In this document: positions 58,157-64,000 of the stretch, one piece after another
How the letters are laid out: the number at the start of each line of letters is the position of its first letter
Position numbering within the stretch: the first letter of the stretch is position 1
DNA from: Mucidula mucida
Lineage: Eukaryota; Basidiomycota; Agaricomycetes; Agaricales; Physalacriaceae
Length of the DNA stretch: 64,000 nucleotides
Direction of reading: 5' to 3'
Assembly: GCA_015501055.1 (NCBI GenBank)
Contig: JADNYV010000013.1
Location: forward strand, 124,001 to 188,000
Translations under genes and position numbers: made by a program
The notes under the pieces: generated by a model
Database searches by the model: none
Seen by the model: the letters and a program-made list of their open reading frames with translations, nothing else
What the model was told of the DNA's origin: nothing

Positions 58157-59109
58157 GATCATCAGTGTGTTTACGACTCGATAGTAAAAGATAAAGATTG
58201 TAGCACTCAAGTAATACGAGGCACGAGTAATATAGGAGTGCATTGTTTGTGTACCGATGACAGTCGTGGTTGATCGGGCTACTCAATTCTCCTCCCGACG
58301 ACTACGACTGTTCATCGACTATTCGACTCTCTCTCCGTTCTCTACAATAAAAAAATTGTTTTAACACTACTCTCTTTTAATTTCCTCCCACCCACCCATC
58401 TCTGGTTTGCATTCCTGGTAGCACAACGGGTAGTTCGAATTCCCGAAGTCCAGTTGTAGCTATTTGGGATGGAAAGCGTTCTGCTTTCACCCACAACTAA
58501 TCAATGATATTGTTTTTGGAGACTTGTCGAGAATAAGTACACAAAGCGGCGTTAGCGCCTTCCTTCGGAGTCTCGATCGGGCAACTTTCATCTCGATCAG
58601 GTAATCACCTCTTTTATCGTTACACTCCCGTCGAGTGTAAGAGAAGCGTCTCCGAGTGAGAAGATATGCTGACACGACTTGTCAACATGGACCTGCTGTC
58701 TTGTCATTGCTGAGGCCATGTAACGCGGCTGCTTGTCGACTTCTGTCGAGCGCGTACTCCGATGGAGACACGCTCCCTGCCTTCGAAGGAAGGATTGACA
58801 AGCAATGAGTTGTGCATGAGTTATGGACGAGTTCTCTCGGACATTTCTACAGACCGCTGCCGCCGTCTTCACGATCTGTTGTCTGTCTGCTCGTGCGAAC
58901 ACGGAAATTAAAGACGCCCCGCCTTGCCCAGTGTGGTAACGTTTATAGCATACTAACTCAGGCTTATCATTTGTTGTCGCAAAATAAAATAGGTCAATGA
59001 GGCGTATCGTCAATTCGCGTCGGGGACTGCCTATTTTGGCCTGCATGTCGGCGTGACACGTGTGACAACACGTCTCTATTTCCCGACCTCCATCATCCCC
59101 GCGCGCGCG
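58157..59109. other. Intergenic region before sec27
   Basis: A short tRNA-like piece occurs around 58410-58455. Other short frames (58597-59046 minus, 58812-59000 plus) lack motifs. A run of alternating GC, GCGCGCGCGA, ends at the sec27 start codon. Confidence 0.4.
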
Positions 59110-61846
59110 ATGCTGTTTGAAGTCAATGTATGCGCCATCTCTCGCGGAAAGGACCTATGCTTAACGAGTATCGCAGAAAAAGCAGCTACACCGTTCCGAA
59201 CGTGTCAAGGGCATCGATTTCCACCCGACTGAGCCATGGGTGCTCACTGGGCTGTACAATGGCACCGTCATCATCTACAACCACGACACCGGCGCCGTCG
59301 TCAAGACATTTGAGGTGTCCGAGGTGCCGGTGCGCTGCGTCAAGTTTATTGCGCGCAAGAACTGGTTCGTTGCGGGCTCGGACGACTTCCAGCTACGTGT
59401 ATACAATTACAATACCCATGAAAAGGTCACCGCATTCGAAGCGCACCCGGACTACATCCGCTGTCTGACGGTGCATCCGACGTCGAGCATTGTGCTGACG
59501 GGGAGCGATGATATGACGATCAAAGCTTGGGACTGGGACAAGAGCTGGAAAAACATTCAGGTACACGCTCAGCGCGCCGAGGCAATAATCAGTCTAACAC
59601 TTTGCAGACATATGAGGGACATACACACTATATCATGAACCTCGCCTTCAACCCAAAAGACGCCAACACCTTCGCCTCTGCCTGCCTTGACCGGACCGTC
59701 AAAATGTGGTCCATTGGTTCCACCACCGCCAATTTCACCATGGATGCTCATGACAAGGGCGTCAACTATGTCGACTTTTACCCCGGCGCAGACAAGCCTT
59801 ACCTTGTAACCGTGGGCGACGACAAGACTGTCAAGGTCTGGGATTACCTATCCAAGAGCTGTGTCCAAACCATGGAGGGACATACGAATAATGTCTCTTT
59901 TGCTGTCTTCCATCCTAGCTTGCCGTTGATTATTAGTGGTGCCGAGGATGGGACGATAAAGCTTTGGAATAGCGGCACGTACAGACTGGAGAACACTCTC
60001 AGCTACGGACTGGAGCGCGCGTGGTGTATCGCCCTCCGGAAAGGCGCAACAGAAGTGGGTGTAGGCTTTGACGAGGGTGTGGTAGTCATCAAGCTTGGCC
60101 GGGATGAGCCAACATTTAGCATGGATCCCTCCGGCAAGCTCGTCTACACACGGAACCAGCAAGTACTTTCGGGAAACGTGCAGATGTTGACTGGACCTTC
60201 TTCGGATGGCGCGCGCCTTCCACTTGTGCCGAAAGAAATAGGCTCGACGGAAATATTTGCGACGGCCCTCATCCACTCCCCGAATGGACGTTTTGTCACT
60301 GTCGTGGGTGACGGCGAATATATCACTTATACTGCCCTGGCCTGGCGGAACAAGGCGTTTGGAACGGGCCTGTCGTTCGCGTGGGCATCTGATTCAAATA
60401 CTTACGCCGTGCTTGAAAACAAAGTCAAGATAAAGGTGTACAAAAACTTCCGCGAGCGAGGTGGCGCTGGGATGAAGGGCGCGGGTAGCTTTGCTATTGA
60501 TGGCATTCATGGTGGGCCGTTATTGGGTGCTCGAGGGCCTGGATTTGTGATGTTTTGGGACTGGGAGACTGGCGAGATTGTGAGAAGGATCGATGTGGAT
60601 GCCCAGAATGTGTTTTGGTCGGGGAGTGGGACGCTCGTCGCGATAACAGCTGCGGATTCGTACTACATCCTCAAGTTCAACCGGGAAGCGTACGAGTCGG
60701 CAGTGGAAGAGGGTGCGGAGATCACCGATGAAGGTGTAGAGGAGGCATTTGAGGTTGTCGCTGACGTTCCAGATAGGTATACAAAATTCCTGCTGCTTTG
60801 TACTTTTATTCACCCTTTAATACAGCGTGAAAACAGCGAAATGGGTCGAAGACTGCTTCATCTACACCAGTGGTTCAAAGCGGTTATGTTACTTTGTGGG
60901 ATCCGAATCGTACACTATCAGCCCCTTCGACACACCGCTCTTCCTCCTAGGCTACATCCCCGCCCACAACCGCGTCTACCTTGCCGACAAGGACCTCAAT
61001 GTCTACGGATACTCACTCTCCCTCTCCGTCGTGGAGTACCAAACTGCTATCCTTCGCGGGGATATGGCACTTGCTGAAGAAATACAGGCCAACATTCCTA
61101 AAGATCAGCTGAACAAGGTCGCGAGGTTCTTGGAGGCGCGCGACTTGAAGGAGCTTGCGCTGCAAATAACAACGGACCCGGATCACAAGTTCGATCTTAG
61201 TCTACAGCTGGACGACCTGGATGCAGCGCTTGAGATTGTGAGGACTGTGCCGGAGACGGAGGCAGAAATCAAGTGGAAAGCATTGGGGGACCGTGCGTTG
61301 GAAGCGTGGAGATTTGAGTTGGCGCGGGAGAGTTACGAGCGGGCGGGCGACCTGAACGCGTTGATGTTACTGCTGCTAGCCACTGGGGAGCGGCAAGGGC
61401 TGGAGAGTCTCGCGGCGAAGGCAACAGAGAAGGGGCAGAACAACCTGGCGTTCGCGACGCTCTTCCAGCTGGGCGATACCAAGTCGTGTGTGGATCTGCT
61501 GGTGAAGACTGGCCGGTCGCCAGAAGCGGCCTTGTTTGCACGGACGTATGCGCCGAGGTGAGTTTTTCGGTTGCTCGATTTGGCATTATGAAGTGCTGAT
61601 GGTATGGGTCGTGTACAGTCAAGTGCCGAAGGCGGTAGATGCGTGGCAGGGGGATCTCAAAAGCAAGGACCGGCCAAAAGTGGCGGCGTCCATTGCACAT
61701 CCGGGGACGAACCCCGAGCTGTTTGAGGAGGGGTGGGAGCAGGCGCTGGCGAAGGAGTCAGGTATGTTCCATTTTAGTGTGTGGGGTATGAGTGATTGCT
61801 GACTGTATTTGTAGAGTCGGCGGTGGGCGTCCTGGTAGACGCGTAG
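59110..61846 (+). CDS. sec27: Coatomer beta' subunit (COPI, Sec27/COPB2)
   Basis: MLFEVN, an intron of about 50 nt, then KKQLHRSERVKGIDFHPTEP. The WD40 repeats are WVLTGLYNGTVIIYNHDT, WFVAGSDDFQLRVYNYNT, IVLTGSDDMTIKAWDWD, FASACLDRTVKMWSIGS, LVTVGDDKTVKVWDYL and LIISGAEDGTIKLWNSGT. The coatomer WD-associated domain follows with ATEVGVGFDEGVVVIKLGRD, QNVFWSGSGTLVAI and SYYILKFNREAY. A helical domain ends the protein: ALAEEIQANIPKDQLNKVAR, FDLSLQLDDLDAALEI, EAWRFELARESYERAGDL, GQNNLAFATLFQLGDT and SPEAALFARTYAP. It stops at 61844 after SAVGVLVDA. The COPI coat drives Golgi-to-ER retrograde transport, and beta' recognises KKXX cargo. The final exons are joined by introns at 60776 and 61559-61618. 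Confidence 0.94.
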
Positions 61847-62094
61847 AGTTTGATTCATTTTGTGTACTTCTCTCTTATAATCCACTTTCATCCGTCCTAC
61901 ATAGCCGGCAACGAGATCGACCGCCAAAAATCTGCTCCTTGGACTGTGGATAGTTATTGAAGTATGTTTTCCTTCTGACGCCTACCTTCGGCGAGGTTCT
62001 TTATTGATGAGGTTCATCCGTGCAACGATTTGGCTGGCACAAATGCCCGAATCATGGTACTTCATTGATGAAGTTGGCGAGACTAGGTCGCTCC

Positions 62095-62205
62095 AAAGGG
62101 CACTGATGAATACAGCCTTGACAGAAATGCTCTGACTACGCTGGAAAAATAAAACCCACGATTCCCTCAACGAAATGAAGTGACAGCGTTTTAGCCTTGG
62201 TATCA
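62095..62205 (-). pseudogene. Fragment copy of the DUF5648-type gene 3' end
   Basis: On the minus strand this matches the end of the gene at 48081-48668 and its downstream DNA. Shared blocks are ACGCTGTCACTTC, AATCGTGGG, TCCAGCGTAGTCAGAG and CATTTCTGT. The encoded remnant ends IVGFIFPA plus the same stop, but the frame is broken a few codons earlier. The two loci are 13.5 kb apart and in opposite orientation, so the fragment arose by a dispersed copying event, not by tandem duplication. Confidence 0.7.
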
Positions 62206-62993
62206 ACTTAGTATCCTGAATCTGTAAGTAGTCACGTTACTCGGGCATTTCCGGTCAACTAGTCGCTCATGTGGCGCATACAAAATCATCAAGACAAACA
62301 AATAGTCTTAAACTTAACGGTTGCACGCCTGTTAGATCTATCGTGAGCCCCCTGTCACTGCATGCAAGTGGGTTTACCGCCGACGTTGCTTAACTATCCC
62401 CGTTTGAAACAAAGGCTTCCAACTATGCCCGAGCAATGGACACACAAGCCTGGGATTCTCGATGCGGCACCCTGAGCTAGTCATGCAAAACAATAGGGCG
62501 GGATCAAGGGAGGACGGAGAATTCGACAAAAAGGCTGAAGCTAAGCCAGTCGACTTTGCAAGTCAATTGCAGACTGAGAGTGTCAGCGTGCTGGGTGGTG
62601 GCGCAGAATTCCAGATGCTGTAGCCCCTAGGTCTTCGCCAAAGTGGGACAGTTGTTCACGATCACGTGCTGCGGTTGATGGATCGGCGAAATCAGAATTC
62701 TCTACAGCTCTTGCCATCATCATCTTGCACAGTTTCGATTCCCCTTCCTTTCTAAGACTGACAACCTGGCGCATAACAATGCACAACTCCTTCACTTGTG
62801 CACCGGTCTCAAGGCCGGGAGTACGGCCTCTGCTCTCGACTAGAGAACAAAGGCGCCACCCAAAATGCAGTGCAGGGCTGCCACTAAACACGAGGACTCC
62901 ATTATCGCTGCTTCTGATCTACGGGAACTCGGCTGACCTTTGTTCGACTGATATCCCCGAATAACAGACAACAACAGGACCACACTCTACAGC

Positions 62994-63000
62994 TATAAAG
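62994..63000 (+). promoter_or_regulatory. TATA box before the right-edge repeat array
   Basis: TATAAAG lies in AGCTATAAAGCCACG and is followed by a CT-rich segment (63019-63045) that would suit a start site. The first ATG after it, at about 63078, opens a small frame MPCSLLNTLTSTT. The array of exon-like units starts about 170 bases downstream of the TATA box. Confidence 0.4.
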
Positions 63001-63160
63001 CCACGAGAACGGGCGCCTATCCTCTTTCTTTACTACCCCCACCATCGACGAAAAGGTCATCACTGAACCTACTTCCATGCCCTGCTCTTTACTCAACACT
63101 CTGACCTCTACTACAGGACCTGGCCATCCACCATGAAGGATTGTGGCGCCGACGCGCGCC

Positions 63161-63940
63161 AAGGACACTGACAGCCAGGACAAGCCCTGGCTGTCTATGA
63201 GAAGACAAGTTCGTATTTACTCGCTGCTCTACACTCGTTCGGCGTCTGATCTTTGTCTAGTCATTGAATTGTCTTGCTCATAATATGGACTAACCCTTAG
63301 GAAACAGTGGCGACAACTTCAAGACGACAGCCAGGACAAGCCCTGGCTGTCTATGAGAAGACAAGTTCGTATTTACTCGCTGCTCTACACTCGTTCAGCG
63401 TCTGATCTTTGTCTAGTCATTGAATTGTCTTGCTCATAATATGGACTAACCCTTAGGAAACAGTGGCGACAACTTCAAGACGACAGCCAGGACAAGCCCT
63501 GGCTGTCTATGAGGAGACAAGTACGTGCTTCCTTGCTGTTCTTTCTCTCTTATACCAACTGATCGTTGTTGTGTAGTCAATGAATTGTCTCGCTCATAAA
63601 TTATTGAAGGACTAACCTCAGGAAACGGCGGCGACGATAAGCCGCCGAGGACGACAGCCAGGGCAAGACCTGGCTGTCTATGAGAAGACAAGTATGTGAT
63701 TCTTCGTGCCCTTCTTCAGCCTCTGATTGTTGTCTAGTCATTAAATTGTCTTGCTCATAAATATGATTCGGGTCGACAAGCTGCTCGTCGCATGGCGATG
63801 ACTGCGAGGACCTCCGAGAGGATTATGAGCAGACAGGTGCATGACTTCTCACTCTCCGTTTGCCTATCACTGATCACGCTTGCGGAAGATGTTCGCTCAT
63901 AATGAATTTCAAGAATGAGAAGAAGAGTGCGTGCCAATTC
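63161..63940 (+). repeat. Tandem array of about 156-bp units with exon-intron layout and internal hairpins
   Basis: Units begin with GACAGCCAGG at 63170, 63326, 63482 and, more diverged, 63653. Two degenerate units follow, with the TATGAG-AGACA landmark at about 63824 and 63914. In each good unit the core GAAACAGTGG...TATGAGAAGACAA is 64 nt (70 nt in unit 4) and is bounded by acceptors (CCCTTAG or CCTCAG after a CTAAC branch-like site) and donors (GTTCGT, GTACGT, GTATGT, GTGCAT). Within each core, AGCCAGG and CCTGGCT form an inverted repeat with a 5-6 base loop. Core lengths are 1 mod 3, so the frame rotates if all are spliced in; two of three frames are open. It runs off the window, so the gene it belongs to is not seen whole. 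Confidence 0.75.
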
Positions 63941-64000
63941 GTTCGTCGATTGTTCGCTGCTGATCATCATCTCCAGAAAGAGCTTTTCAACATAACAAAC

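Larger units (their letters stand above)
61847..63160. other. Gene-poor interval downstream of sec27
   Basis: It holds the worn DUF5648 fragment (62095-62205), a TATA box at 62994 and short frames without motifs (62583-62891 minus, 62725-62964 plus). The left part is the sec27 3' region. Confidence 0.4.

Noticed and set aside
58410..58455. tRNA-like piece with a B-box-like TTCGAATTCCC and an A-box-like TGGTAGCACAACGG
   Set aside because: The two boxes almost touch, no anticodon arm fits between them and no acceptor stem pairs around them, so it is not a complete tRNA gene.
63161..63700. CRISPR-like appearance of the periodic repeats with internal palindromes
   Set aside because: The whole unit, not just a short repeat, is duplicated; there are no unique spacers, and the organism is a fungus.

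Overview
The window is nuclear DNA of a basidiomycete fungus, most likely an agaricomycete. Genes are dense and lie on both strands. Nearly every gene is split by many short introns (about 45-65 nt) with GT-AG borders, and the proteins are fungal: a C2H2/Zn2Cys6 transcription factor, Mdv1, an OPT transporter, a PrpF-like isomerase and a lineage-specific 7-TM protein. No rRNA, complete tRNA, CRISPR array or intact transposon was found. All coding models are my own splicing by eye, so outer ends are more reliable than internal borders.

Layout. 1-8.7 kb: a 7-TM membrane protein, a dual zinc-finger transcription factor, then gene-poor DNA with a diverged direct repeat. 8.7-13.3 kb: an alpha/beta hydrolase and a WGR-type PARP, both on the minus strand; the PARP shows an apparent 1-nt frameshift and a likely GC-AG intron. 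15-23.2 kb: a Pumilio/PUF RNA-binding protein and a UVRAG/Vps38-like PI3-kinase subunit. 22.1-29.2 kb: an old tandem segmental duplication. It copied part of the UVRAG gene, an S1/P1 nuclease and a small membrane-protein gene. Only the second nuclease copy looks functional. 29.6-46.5 kb: PNGase A-like amidase, cullin-N-terminal-only protein, MFSD8-like transporter, DUF4139 (MuiA-like) protein, WW/coiled-coil protein, a very acidic Ser/Asp-rich protein, TRAPP subunit Trs31, a BTB protein and an F-box protein. 48-54 kb: a secreted DUF5648-type protein (with a frameshift), PrpF-like isomerase, CCCH zinc-finger protein and Mdv1. 54.4-61.8 kb: an OPT oligopeptide transporter and COPI beta' (Sec27). 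62-64 kb: a stray fragment of the DUF5648 gene, then an array of about 156-bp units, each holding a 64-70 nt exon-like core with a hairpin, running off the right edge.

Functional themes. Several housekeeping genes act in membrane traffic (UVRAG/Vps38-like, Trs31, Sec27) and organelle dynamics (Mdv1). Others serve nutrient uptake and turnover (OPT, S1/P1 nuclease, PNGase A, MFS) or nuclear and RNA control (PARP, PUF, CCCH, transcription factor). There is no sign of a biosynthetic cluster or a mobile island. The two least explained structures are the repeat array of exon-like units at the right edge and the decayed tandem duplication at 22-29 kb.
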